Assembly (NCBI RefSeq): GCF_002077155.1
Contig: NZ_CP015027.1
Span: 2,892,501 to 2,956,500 of the forward strand
Source of the DNA: Sporosarcina sp. P33
Lineage (GTDB): Bacteria; Bacillota; Bacilli; Bacillales_A; Planococcaceae
DNA: 64,000 bases
Direction: 5' to 3'
Every line of letters begins with the position of its first letter. Position 1 is the stretch's first letter. The position numbers and the translations under genes are program-made. Under the pieces are notes generated by a model that worked only from the letters and a program-made list of their open reading frames with translations, did not search any database and was not told where the DNA came from. Positions 10,800 to 18,784 of the stretch are shown here, piece after piece.

Positions 10800-11468
10800 A
10801 TGATAAAAATTGCGCCATCTATTTTAGCGGCAAACTTTGCCAAATTAGGAGAAGAAGTGAAAGAGGTAGAGCAGGCAGGAGCCGAGCTTATTCACATCGA
10901 TGTAATGGACGGTCATTTCGTGCCGAATATTACGATGGGGCCGATTGTGGTGGAAGCGTTGCGTCCGTTGACAGAACTGCCATTGGATGTGCATTTAATG
11001 ATTGAAAATCCGGATGCGTATATCGGAGACTTCGCGAAAGCAGGAGCAGATTATATTACGGTCCATGTGGAAGCATGCCGTCATTTGCACAGAACACTGC
11101 AGTTAATTAAATCAACCGGTGCAAAGCCGGGTGTCGTCCTGAATCCGCATACGCCTGTTGAACAGATTATGCATGTTCTTGAAGATGTGGATTTGGTATT
11201 GTTCATGACAGTCAATCCCGGCTTCGGCGGCCAGTCATTCATTGAATCCGTCATTCCGAAAGTGAAGCAGCTGTCCGATATCATCAAAGAACGCAATCTC
11301 TCCATTGAAATCGAAATTGACGGCGGTATTAATGAAGAAACGATCAAGCCTTGTGTGGAGGCAGGTGCGACTATTTTTGTGGCTGGTTCTGCCATCTATA
11401 ATAAAAAGAATCGCGCAGAAGCGCTGCAGGCCATCAAGTCAGCCGGTGAAAGCGTGATGGCGAAATGA
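10800..11468 (+). CDS. rpe: Ribulose-phosphate 3-epimerase
   Basis: Interconverts ribulose-5-phosphate and xylulose-5-phosphate in the pentose phosphate pathway. It is a TIM barrel of 222 residues with the family signatures IAPSILAANFAKLGEE, HIDVMDGHFVPNITMGP (metal His and Asp), DVHLMI, MTVNPGFGGQ and EIDGGI near the end. It begins 2 bases after rsgA and overlaps thiN by 4 bases. Confidence 0.96.
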   Translation: MIKIAPSILAANFAKLGEEVKEVEQAGAELIHIDVMDGHFVPNITMGPIVVEALRPLTELPLDVHLMIENPDAYIGDFAKAGADYITVHVEACRHLHRTLQLIKSTGAKPGVVLNPHTPVEQIMHVLEDVDLVLFMTVNPGFGGQSFIESVIPKVKQLSDIIKERNLSIEIEIDGGINEETIKPCVEAGATIFVAGSAIYNKKNRAEALQAIKSAGESVMAK

Positions 11469-12118
11469 AATATGCCATCGTGTGTGCGGCTGGCCCCATT
11501 GAGGAAGTAGTGGATCTGACAGAGTATGATCAGGAGGATACGGTGTATATCGGGGTGGACCGGGGCGCATTGTATTTACTCGAAAAAGGCATAGTGCCGA
11601 ATGAAGCGGTTGGCGATTTTGATTCGGTGACGGAAGAGCAATTTAAACAAATCGAATCAGGTGCTGAAATGATTCATCGTGCGAACGAAGAGAAGGACGA
11701 AACTGATACGGAACTTGCAGTACAGCGCGCGCTTGCGTACGAGCCCGATTACATCGTGCTGACAGGCGTCACAGGCGGGCGTCTGGATCATTTGCAGTCA
11801 GCTTTGCATTTGCTGTACCGGATTCAGTCCGAGAACCGTAAAGTAAAGTTTAAGATTCATAATACAACAAATGATATCCGTGTCATGCTTCCCGGAGTAA
11901 GACGCGTAAAGAAAGATTCCCGTTATCCGTATACATCCTTTTTCTCGTTCGGCCCTGCTGTAACGGGGCTGACGCTGACGGGCTTTAAATACGAAACAGT
12001 AAATGAGCGGCTGGAAATTGGCGTAACTCGTTTTACAAGTAATGAAACAGTGGCGGATGTTTGTACTATCTCCTTCCGTGAGGGCATATGCTTAATGGTA
12101 AGGAGTTCAGATTCCTGA
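11465..12118 (+). CDS. thiN: Thiamine pyrophosphokinase
   Basis: Transfers pyrophosphate from ATP to thiamine to give the active cofactor. The 217-residue product has the family motifs GVDRGALYLLEKGIVPNEAVGDFDSV, TDTELAVQRAL and LTGVTGGRLDHL, followed by the C-terminal beta-sandwich. It is coupled to rpe by ATGA. The SD of the following spoVM-like gene begins directly at its stop codon. Confidence 0.93.
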   Translation: MKYAIVCAAGPIEEVVDLTEYDQEDTVYIGVDRGALYLLEKGIVPNEAVGDFDSVTEEQFKQIESGAEMIHRANEEKDETDTELAVQRALAYEPDYIVLTGVTGGRLDHLQSALHLLYRIQSENRKVKFKIHNTTNDIRVMLPGVRRVKKDSRYPYTSFFSFGPAVTGLTLTGFKYETVNERLEIGVTRFTSNETVADVCTISFREGICLMVRSSDS

Positions 12119-12131
12119 AAGGAGTGGGGAT

Positions 12132-12293
12132 TTGCGAGTATATACATTCACGCTGCCAAAGTTTGTCAGCAACATCGTGAGAAAGTGTGCAGTGGCGTTC
12201 CAGAAAGATAGCCGCACAAAATCAACGGTTGCTGCCAATCCAAAAGCCGCCAAGTCAAAAAAACGCAAAAAAGAAAAAACACAAAGCGCCTAA
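12132..12293 (+). CDS. spoVM: SpoVM-like spore coat assembly peptide with C-terminal extension
   Basis: SpoVM is a 26-residue amphipathic peptide that marks the forespore membrane, recruits SpoIVA and inhibits FtsH. The first 26 residues encoded here (MRVYTFTLPKFVSNIVRK, then CAVAFQKD) align without gaps to B. subtilis SpoVM. They keep Y4, T5, L8, P9, K10, F11, I15, V16, R17, F23, K25 and D26. The start is TTG with AAAGGAG 7 bases upstream. Unlike the family, the frame continues 27 residues more as a Lys/Ala-rich tail, and its last codons and stop lie inside the terminator hairpin. Position between thiN and rpmB is the same as in B. subtilis. The homology is assigned from memory of the B. subtilis peptide. 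Confidence 0.8.
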   Translation: MRVYTFTLPKFVSNIVRKCAVAFQKDSRTKSTVAANPKAAKSKKRKKEKTQSA

Positions 12294-12316
12294 GCAGGTG
12301 CTTTGTGTTTTTTCTG
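12277..12316 (+). terminator. Terminator at the end of the def-to-spoVM operon
   Basis: AAACACAAAGC (12277-12287) pairs perfectly with GCTTTGTGTTT (12300-12310), followed by a T run. The stop codon of the spoVM-like gene (12291-12293) lies in the loop. Confidence 0.85.
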
Positions 12317-12330
12317 TGTAAAGTAAAGAA

Positions 12331-12523
12331 GCAAAAAGCGCCTTTATGGCAGATCCTCCAACGACTGTCGAGGCTGCCGGGCGCTTTCAGCTTTACATTA
12401 TATCCAGCTTCCAGCGCCAGCCTCTCGGATCGTTTCGGCTCCGCCAGAAAGGCAAAAAGCGCCTTTATGGCAGATCCTCCAACGACTGTCGAGGCTACCG
12501 GGCGCTTTCAGCTTTACATTATA
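12331..12523. repeat. Tandem intergenic repeat, 121-bp period, 1.6 copies
   Basis: A 72-bp block (12331-12402) recurs at 12452-12523 with a single base change (GCTGCC to GCTACC). The 49 bp between completes one 121-bp period. Each block folds: AAAGCGCC pairs with GGCGCTTT (12335-12342 with 12380-12387; 12456-12463 with 12501-12508), with inner pairs GGCAG/CTGCC and CCTC/GAGG. The spacer carries its own small inverted repeat, CGGA/TCCG. The last bases of copy 2 overlap the rpmB stop codon. Short frames crossing this block show no family resemblance. Confidence 0.9.
12454..12508 (-). terminator. rpmB terminator formed by repeat copy 2
   Basis: Read on the minus strand, the 8-bp stem AAAGCGCC/GGCGCTTT closes a hairpin of about 53 bases and ends in a run of five T (the A run at 12454-12458). 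It begins about 10 bases after the rpmB stop. The loop is long for a classical terminator, but inner pairs shorten it. Confidence 0.55.
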
Positions 12524-12707
12524 CTCGTTGTACTTTGCCTGATTTTAGAGCTCTTGCAGATACCCAAACGCGTTTAGGTTTGCCGTCTACTAAGATTCTA
12601 ACTTTTTGAAGGTTTGCGCCCCAAGTGCGTTTGCTAGAATTCAGAGCGTGTGAACGAGAGTTTCCAGAACGAGCTTTTCGTCCAGTGATAACACATTGTT
12701 TAGCCAT
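12519..12707 (-). CDS. rpmB: 50S ribosomal protein L28
   Basis: Large-subunit ribosomal protein, 62 residues, starting [16 protein letters not shown] and containing [19 protein letters not shown] and the C-terminal KVRILVDG, all diagnostic of L28. This copy lacks the paired CxxC zinc motif, as in many Bacillales. AGGAGG precedes the ATG on the minus strand. It is the only clear minus-strand gene in the window and is placed between spoVM and yloU as in B. subtilis. Confidence 0.96.
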   Translation of the reverse strand: MAKQCVITGRKARSGNSRSHALNSSKRTWGANLQKVRILVDGKPKRVWVSARALKSGKVQRV

Positions 12708-12854
12708 TTTAGTTCCTCCTCGTGAATTATTTAGCGATTCACGTTACAATTCGCATACCATAGTACTTTATCATAAGGACAGAATCGATGCAACAATTTT
12801 TTCTTATACTTTCAAGGTTTTTTCCTTTACACTATATTTTACCGTCTTCAATGC

Positions 12855-12882
12855 TTTCATTCTTGATGATTTGCCGTATAAT
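12855..12882 (+). promoter_or_regulatory. Probable sigma-A promoter for yloU-fakA
   Basis: A perfect -10 TATAAT (12877-12882) has a weak -35 TTTCAT (12855-12860) 16 bases upstream. It lies in the 210-bp divergent gap between rpmB and yloU, about 35 bases before the yloU start. Confidence 0.45.
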
Positions 12883-12917
12883 GTACGTATGATGTATCTG
12901 GAGATAGGGAGGAGAAG

Positions 12918-13286
12918 ATGAGGATGTCAATCGAACTTAAAAATGAACACGGGACGATCGATATTACAAATGATGTAATTGCGCAAGTAGTCGGAGAGGC
13001 TGCAATTGAATGTTATGGAATAGTGGGGATGGCTTCCCAGCATCAAATTCGTGACGGACTTACAGAAATTCTCCGCAAAGAAAACTTCGCCCGCGGTGTT
13101 ATTGTGCGCAGCGAAGGCGAGGAATTCCATATCGATATATACGTCATCGTAAGTTACGGCACGAAAATTACTGAAGTGGCTTATCAAGTACAATCAAAAG
13201 TGCAATATATAGTGAGAAAGACACTCGGGCTGACAGTCAGTTCGGTAAATATTTTTGTACAGGGAGTTCGGGTAACGAACGTGTAA
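12918..13286 (+). CDS. yloU: Asp23/Gls24 family envelope stress protein YloU
   Basis: DUF322 protein of 122 residues. It shows the family core: ITNDVIAQVVGEAAIECYGIVGMAS, then DGLTEILRKENF, and the C-terminal VQSKVQYIVRKTLGLTV. Members are membrane-associated or cytoplasmic and their biochemical role is not settled. GGGAGGAG precedes the ATG at 12918. A second ATG at 12924, giving MSIELKN as in B. subtilis, is also possible. It lies immediately before fakA, the usual pairing in Firmicutes. Confidence 0.92.
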   Translation: MRMSIELKNEHGTIDITNDVIAQVVGEAAIECYGIVGMASQHQIRDGLTEILRKENFARGVIVRSEGEEFHIDIYVIVSYGTKITEVAYQVQSKVQYIVRKTLGLTVSSVNIFVQGVRVTNV

Positions 13287-13304
13287 AAGGAGGACTTCAA
13301 GTCA

Positions 13305-14960
13305 ATGACTTCAATTAATGGATTGCAATTTGCGAAGATGGTAGAAATGGGTTCGCATCATCTTCATCAAAATGCGGATTACGTGGATTCTTTAAATGTC
13401 TTTCCGGTGCCGGATGGTGATACGGGAACAAATATGAATTTATCCATGACATCAGGGGCAAAGGAAACAGAACGTCACGCACAGGAACATATCGGGCTGA
13501 CAGCGCAGGCATTCTCAAAGGGATTGCTCATGGGTGCGCGCGGAAATTCGGGCGTCATTCTGTCTCAGCTGTTCCGTGGATTCAGTAAACAGATTGAAAA
13601 AGAATCGGAAGTATCCGTCAGGCAATTTGCAGAAGCGCTTAAATACGGCGTGGATACAGCGTATAAAGCAGTAATGAAACCGGTGGAAGGGACCATTTTG
13701 ACTGTGGCGAAAGATGCTGCAAATGCAGCTGTACAGCATATGGGAGATGCACAAGATCTCGCAGGGTTACTGGAGATTATTGTGGAAGAAGCAAAGGCTT
13801 CCTTAAAACGCACGCCTGATTTATTGCCGGTCTTGAAAGAGGTAGGAGTAGTAGACAGCGGAGGACAAGGTCTGGTTTATGTCTATGAAGGCTTTTTGGC
13901 ATGCCTGAAAGGCGAAGACTTGCCAGAAAAAGTAACTGTACAGTCGATGGAAGACTTAGTGAATACAGAACACCATCGAAGTGTTCAGAGCTTTATGAAC
14001 TCCGAAGATATTGTGTTTGGCTACTGTACGGAATTCATGGTCAAATTAGACTCCAAAAAACTTCTTGATCAGCCTTTCGATGAAGCCATTTTCCGGCAGG
14101 ATTTAAGTGAACTGGGCGATTCATTGCTCGTTATCTCAGATGATGAAGTGGTGAAAGTACATATCCATACAGAAGAGCCTGGAGATGCGCTGACATATGG
14201 CCAGAAATACGGTTCATTAACAAAGATGAAAATCGAGAATATGCGTGAACAGCACAGTGACATCATGGATCGCGATGAAGCGTCCGCAGTGAAACCAGTT
14301 CAGCATAAATATGCAATTGTAACCGTTTCGATGGGAGAAGGAATCGCTGAACTCCTAAAAAGTATCGGTGCATCCGCGGTTATTGAAGGCGGTCAGACGA
14401 TGAATCCTTCCACCGAAGACATTGTCAAAGCGATTCAGGAAATTGGTGCAGAGAAAGTATTAATTCTGCCAAATAATAAAAATATCATTATGGCGGCGGA
14501 ACAGGCGGCGGAGGTATTGGAAATTGAGGCAGCTGTCGTGCCGACTAAATCCGTACCGGAAGGTCTTGCGGCAATCTTAGCATTCAATCCGGAAGCAACG
14601 GTGGAAAAGAATGCGCAGTCAATGAAGCAGGCGTCTGCTTCCATTAAGACGGGGCAAGTTACGTATGCGGTACGTGATACATCCATCGATGGAGTGACGA
14701 TTCATAAAGATGACTTTATGGGGATTGCAGAAGGCAAGATCACCAGTTCAGCTCCATCACTTGAAGATGTTACGAAACGCCTGGTTTCTTCTATGATTGA
14801 TGAAGAGGATGAAATCGTCACTATTATATATGGTGAAGATGTATCTGCAGAAGAGGCTGAAAAAATCAGTGCGTATATTGAAGAGCAATTCGACCATGTC
14901 GATATTGAATTGTACGCGGGGAAACAACCCCTTTATCCATACATTCTTTCTGTCGAATAA
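13305..14960 (+). CDS. fakA: Fatty acid kinase catalytic subunit FakA (YloV)
   Basis: Phosphorylates fatty acids bound to FakB so that exogenous fatty acids can enter phospholipid synthesis. The N-terminal DAK2/DhaL domain (about residues 1-200) has the metal-binding VPDGDTGTNMN and the ARGNSGVILSQLFRG segment. A middle cysteine-containing domain (FGYCTEFMV) and a C-terminal DegV-like domain follow. The length is 551. AAAAGGAGG precedes the ATG. A strong terminator follows. Confidence 0.93.
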   Translation: MTSINGLQFAKMVEMGSHHLHQNADYVDSLNVFPVPDGDTGTNMNLSMTSGAKETERHAQEHIGLTAQAFSKGLLMGARGNSGVILSQLFRGFSKQIEKESEVSVRQFAEALKYGVDTAYKAVMKPVEGTILTVAKDAANAAVQHMGDAQDLAGLLEIIVEEAKASLKRTPDLLPVLKEVGVVDSGGQGLVYVYEGFLACLKGEDLPEKVTVQSMEDLVNTEHHRSVQSFMNSEDIVFGYCTEFMVKLDSKKLLDQPFDEAIFRQDLSELGDSLLVISDDEVVKVHIHTEEPGDALTYGQKYGSLTKMKIENMREQHSDIMDRDEASAVKPVQHKYAIVTVSMGEGIAELLKSIGASAVIEGGQTMNPSTEDIVKAIQEIGAEKVLILPNNKNIIMAAEQAAEVLEIEAAVVPTKSVPEGLAAILAFNPEATVEKNAQSMKQASASIKTGQVTYAVRDTSIDGVTIHKDDFMGIAEGKITSSAPSLEDVTKRLVSSMIDEEDEIVTIIYGEDVSAEEAEKISAYIEEQFDHVDIELYAGKQPLYPYILSVE

Positions 14961-14967
14961 AAATATT

Positions 14968-15001
14968 ACGTTGTCCTGTTAGCAGGGGCAACGTTTTTAT
15001 T
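14968..15001 (+). terminator. Terminator after fakA
   Basis: ACGTTG (14968-14973) pairs with CAACGT (14989-14994) around an inner CCTG/CAGG stem, followed by TTTTTATTTT. It lies directly before recG; sdaAB-sdaAA, which fill this gap in B. subtilis, are absent. Confidence 0.85.
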
Positions 15002-15072
15002 TTCCTGCCTTTTCATGGTAAACTAAAAAGAGAACATCTGTTTTTCAGCTTGCATAGAGAGGAGGATCCGCA

Positions 15073-17112
15073 GTGGCAACCATTTTAAAAAATAGTATCG
15101 GAACCGTAAAAGGAATCGGCAAAGCAACAGCTGAACAGTTTGCAAAACTCGGGATTCTGACGATTGAAGATTTGCTGTATACATTCCCTTACCGGCACGA
15201 AGATTTCAGAATGAGAGACCTAACTGAAACGCCGCATAATGAGCGGGTGACTGTAGAAGGGCGCGTGGAATCACAGCCTGCAGTATTTTATTCGGGAAAG
15301 AACCGTTCACGCATGCAAGTGCGTTTGCTGGTCGGACATCATTTAGTGAAAGCGGTGTTTTTCAATCAGCATTACTTGAAAGACCGTCTGCTGCCGGGCA
15401 TGCAGGTCAATGTGACCGGCACGTGGGACAGAGGGCGCCAAGTGATTACGGTCAGCCGTTTACATACAGGAGCACAAACAGATTTCGAGCCGGTTTACAG
15501 CGTAAAAGGTGTTATGCACCAAAAAACCTTCCGCCGCTATATGCGCACAGTAATTGACCTTGCAGCACAGGATGCAGAAGAGACACTGCCGCAGGAGATG
15601 CTTCGTGAATACCGGCTTCCGTCGATTGCGCAGGCGCTGGAAATGATTCATTTTCCGACGAAGCCGGAAGATGTAAAGCACGCGCGCAGACGATTCATTT
15701 ATGAAGAACTCCTGCTGTTTCAGCTGAAAATTCAAGGGATGAAAAAGCTGCGCAAGGAACAGGAGCCAGGCCTAGTCATACAATACGATCTGGAATTGCT
15801 GAAGAAATTCATCGGCTCCCTGCCGTTTGAATTAACAAATGCACAAAAACGGGTGGTGAACGAATTATGCGCTGAATTAAAATCACCTCTTCGCATGAAC
15901 CGGCTGCTGCAGGGTGATGTAGGCTCCGGAAAAACCGCGGTGGCGGCTATTGCGCTTTACGCGGCGGTTACTGCCGGATTTCAAGGTGCACTGATGGCAC
16001 CGACAGAAATTCTTGCGGAGCAGCATGCGGAGTTGCTGGCTGACTGGTTTGAGCCGTTTGGTGTAACCGTCGCTTTTTTGGCAGGTTCCACTAAAGCGAA
16101 AGCCAGAAGAGAAATACTGGAAAGGCTGGAGTCGGGTGACATCGATTTGCTGATCGGCACACATGCGCTTATCCAGCCCGAAGTGCAATTCCGTAAGCTG
16201 GGCTTTGTAGTGACGGACGAACAGCACCGGTTCGGCGTTGAGCAGCGCCGTGTCTTGCGTGATAAAGGGCTGAATCCGGATGTGCTTTTCATGACTGCCA
16301 CTCCCATTCCAAGAACGCTGGCGATTACGGTATTTGGTGAAATGGATGTGTCTGTGCTGGATGAATTGCCGGCAGGACGAAAAGAAATCGAAACACATTG
16401 GCTAAAAGAAGAATCACTGGTGCCTGTCCTGCAAAGAATGGAGAAAGAATTGCGCGCCGGAAGACAGGCTTACGTCATCTGTCCTTTGATTGAAGAGTCC
16501 GATAAACTTGATGTGCAGAACGCTGTAGAAGTGCATGCTGAGCTCAGTAACTATTTTGCAGGCCGCTACACAGTCGGACTGATGCACGGCCGGCTGCCGT
16601 CAACAGAAAAAGATCAGGTAATGCGGGAATTCAGTGAAGGGCAGCTGAACATTCTTGTCTCTACGACGGTCGTGGAAGTAGGCGTCAACGTTCCGAATGC
16701 GACGTTTATGCTGATCTATGATGCAACAAGATTTGGGCTGGCCCAGCTGCATCAGCTGCGCGGACGTGTTGGCCGGGGCTCCGATCAATCTTATTGCGTC
16801 CTGCTTGCAAACCCTTCATCCGAAGAAGGGAAAATGCGGATGCAATCGATGACGGAGACGAATGACGGATTTATTTTGGCGGAAAAAGACTTGGAACTGC
16901 GTGGAGCAGGCGACATCTTCGGTAAGAAGCAAAGCGGTATGCCTGAATTTAAAATGGCCGATCTGGTTCATGATTTTAAAGCACTTTCTACGGCAAGGGA
17001 AGATGCGGAGCGATTGTTGAACTCAGATGCATTTTGGCAAAATGACGATTATGCAGTATTGCGCAGGCAGCTCGAACAGTCAGGTGCACTGACAGATAAG
17101 AGAATAGACTGA
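15073..17112 (+). CDS. recG: ATP-dependent DNA helicase RecG
   Basis: Branched-DNA helicase that remodels stalled forks and Holliday junctions. It starts with GTG 11 bases after GAGGAGG. The N-terminal wedge/OB domain (about 1-230) is followed by helicase domains with Walker A GDVGSGKTAVA, DEQH, TATPIPRT and motif VI QLRGRVGRG, and ends with the RecG C-terminal wedge-contact region. The length of 679 is normal. Confidence 0.95.
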   Translation: MATILKNSIGTVKGIGKATAEQFAKLGILTIEDLLYTFPYRHEDFRMRDLTETPHNERVTVEGRVESQPAVFYSGKNRSRMQVRLLVGHHLVKAVFFNQHYLKDRLLPGMQVNVTGTWDRGRQVITVSRLHTGAQTDFEPVYSVKGVMHQKTFRRYMRTVIDLAAQDAEETLPQEMLREYRLPSIAQALEMIHFPTKPEDVKHARRRFIYEELLLFQLKIQGMKKLRKEQEPGLVIQYDLELLKKFIGSLPFELTNAQKRVVNELCAELKSPLRMNRLLQGDVGSGKTAVAAIALYAAVTAGFQGALMAPTEILAEQHAELLADWFEPFGVTVAFLAGSTKAKARREILERLESGDIDLLIGTHALIQPEVQFRKLGFVVTDEQHRFGVEQRRVLRDKGLNPDVLFMTATPIPRTLAITVFGEMDVSVLDELPAGRKEIETHWLKEESLVPVLQRMEKELRAGRQAYVICPLIEESDKLDVQNAVEVHAELSNYFAGRYTVGLMHGRLPSTEKDQVMREFSEGQLNILVSTTVVEVGVNVPNATFMLIYDATRFGLAQLHQLRGRVGRGSDQSYCVLLANPSSEEGKMRMQSMTETNDGFILAEKDLELRGAGDIFGKKQSGMPEFKMADLVHDFKALSTAREDAERLLNSDAFWQNDDYAVLRRQLEQSGALTDKRID

Positions 17113-17143
17113 AAGCTGTGTAACGAGTATATTCGATAACCTC

Positions 17144-17172
17144 TTGCAATCTGTTTTAGCTCTTTATATACT
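17144..17172 (+). promoter_or_regulatory. Sigma-A promoter of the fapR operon
   Basis: TTGCAA (17144-17149), 17 bases, then TATACT (17167-17172). The predicted transcription start falls inside the FapR operator just downstream, which explains autoregulation. Confidence 0.75.
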
Positions 17173-17177
17173 TAGTA

Positions 17178-17194
17178 TTAATACCAAGTGCTAA
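17178..17194. promoter_or_regulatory. FapR operator
   Basis: TTAATA-CCAAG-TGCTAA matches the 6-5-6 arrangement of the FapR site (TTAGTA, five bases, TACTAA) at 10 of 12 arm positions. An additional TTAGTA half-site lies at 17172-17177. It overlaps the presumed start of fapR transcription. FapR is released from such sites by malonyl-CoA. Confidence 0.7.
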
Positions 17195-17212
17195 TCTGAA
17201 AGGGTGGAGCAA

Positions 17213-17785
17213 TTGAAAGTTCCGAAGCAGGAGAGGCAGCGGGCACTCGTTACGCTGCTTGAAGAGGATCCTTTTCTGACGGATGAAGATCTTGCCCGGC
17301 ATTTTTCCGTAAGCATTCAAACAGTTCGGCTGGATCGTCTGGAATGCCAAATCCCTGAATTGAGAGAACGGCTGAAGTCCGTGGCTTCACAGCAAATGCA
17401 GGAAACCGTGAAATCCATACAGGCAGAAGAAATCTTTGGTGAAATCATAGATGTGGAATTAGACAATAAAGCGCTTTCCATTTTTGATGTGACGGAAGCA
17501 CATGTATTTAAACGAAACGGTATTGCCAGAGGGCATCACTTATTCGCTCAGGCAAATTCGCTGGCTGTTGCTGTGCTGGACGATGATCTGGCATTGACCG
17601 TACGTTCCTCGCTGCATTTTCAGAAACCAGTGAGGGCGGGTGACCGCGTCGTAGCACGTGCCACTGTACGCGAAGAAACATTAAAAAATAAAAGTACGGT
17701 CGTCGATGTCCTGTCAACTGTCGAAGGCGAGCCTGTGTTTTCAGGAGAATTCTCGATGTATCGTACGACAAAAAAAGGCAGGTAA
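17213..17785 (+). CDS. fapR: Transcription factor FapR, fatty acid biosynthesis repressor
   Basis: Represses fatty acid and phospholipid genes and releases DNA when it binds malonyl-CoA. The N-terminal helix-turn-helix reads FLTDEDLARHFSVSIQTVRLDR; the C-terminal hot-dog fold binds the effector (GIARGHHLFAQANSLAVA). I chose TTG at 17213, giving MKVPKQERQ, which lines up with the B. subtilis start, 8 bases after AAAGGG. GTG at 17204 would add three residues. Its own operator lies upstream and its known targets plsX, fabD and fabG lie downstream. Confidence 0.94.
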   Translation: MKVPKQERQRALVTLLEEDPFLTDEDLARHFSVSIQTVRLDRLECQIPELRERLKSVASQQMQETVKSIQAEEIFGEIIDVELDNKALSIFDVTEAHVFKRNGIARGHHLFAQANSLAVAVLDDDLALTVRSSLHFQKPVRAGDRVVARATVREETLKNKSTVVDVLSTVEGEPVFSGEFSMYRTTKKGR

Positions 17786-17791
17786 CTACAT

Positions 17792-18784
17792 ATGATTATT
17801 GCAGTAGATGCAATGGGTGGAGATCATGCTCCCGGAGAAATCGTCAAGGGAGCACTACAGAGCTTGCATGCATTTGAAGACATCAAGATACATATATTCG
17901 GTGACGAGAAAAAAATGACACCGTTTCTCGAGCCGCATCCGCGCCTGCAAGTCGTACACTGCTCGGAGGTCATTGAGCCAGATGACGAGCCTGTTCGTGC
18001 GATACGAAAGAAAAAAGATGCATCCATGGTCCGTATGGCACAAGCGGTAAAAGACGGAGAAGCGCAAGCATGTGTATCGGCAGGAAATACCGGCGCCCTT
18101 ATGTCCGCTGGTCTTTTTATTGTGGGACGTTTGGATGGTATTCAAAGGCCGGCACTGGCGCCGACGTTACCGACGATTGACGGCAGCGGTTTCGTTTTGC
18201 TTGATGTCGGAGCGAATTCAGACAGTAAGCCTGCACAATTGGCGCAGTTTGCAATTATGGGCAGTGTGTATGCGGAAAAAGTGCGTGGAATCGATAAACC
18301 GCGTGTTGGTCTGCTGAACATCGGCACGGAGTCGGGAAAAGGAAATGAATTGACAAAAGCAGCGTATGAAGAACTTCAGAAGGCTCCGGTCAACTTTATC
18401 GGAAACGTAGAATCACGTGACCTGCTGAACGGAGTGGCTGACGTTGTCGTGACGGATGGTTTCACGGGCAATATGGTGCTGAAGACAATTGAAGGCACCG
18501 CGATGAATGTCTTTTCTATGATTAAAGATGTGTTCATGTCTTCTTTGAAAACCAAGCTTGCAGCAGGGTTGGTGAAGGAGGACTTAAAGGGCCTAAAGAA
18601 AAAGATGGACTACTCTGAATACGGCGGTGCGGGATTATTTGGTTTGAACCAGCCTGTGATCAAAGCACATGGTTCATCGAATGCCAATGCTCTATTCAAT
18701 GCGGTTCGCCAGGCGAGAACCATGGTACAATATCAAGTATGTGAAACTATTAAAGAAACAGTCGGAGAGGATGAAGAATCTTGA
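17792..18784 (+). CDS. plsX: Phosphate acyltransferase PlsX
   Basis: Converts acyl-ACP to acyl-phosphate, the first step of phosphatidic acid synthesis with PlsY. The 330-residue product begins [14 protein letters not shown] and contains [37 protein letters not shown] and [13 protein letters not shown], all family signatures. It is a peripheral membrane enzyme with no transmembrane segment. It lies between fapR and fabD under FapR control. Confidence 0.95.
   Translation: MIIAVDAMGGDHAPGEIVKGALQSLHAFEDIKIHIFGDEKKMTPFLEPHPRLQVVHCSEVIEPDDEPVRAIRKKKDASMVRMAQAVKDGEAQACVSAGNTGALMSAGLFIVGRLDGIQRPALAPTLPTIDGSGFVLLDVGANSDSKPAQLAQFAIMGSVYAEKVRGIDKPRVGLLNIGTESGKGNELTKAAYEELQKAPVNFIGNVESRDLLNGVADVVVTDGFTGNMVLKTIEGTAMNVFSMIKDVFMSSLKTKLAAGLVKEDLKGLKKKMDYSEYGGAGLFGLNQPVIKAHGSSNANALFNAVRQARTMVQYQVCETIKETVGEDEES

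Noticed and set aside
12305..12609. Two overlapping plus-strand frames of about 90 codons across the repeat block and rpmB
   Set aside because: They read through the two hairpin repeats and antisense to rpmB, repeat the same peptide twice because of the DNA repeat, and have no SD.
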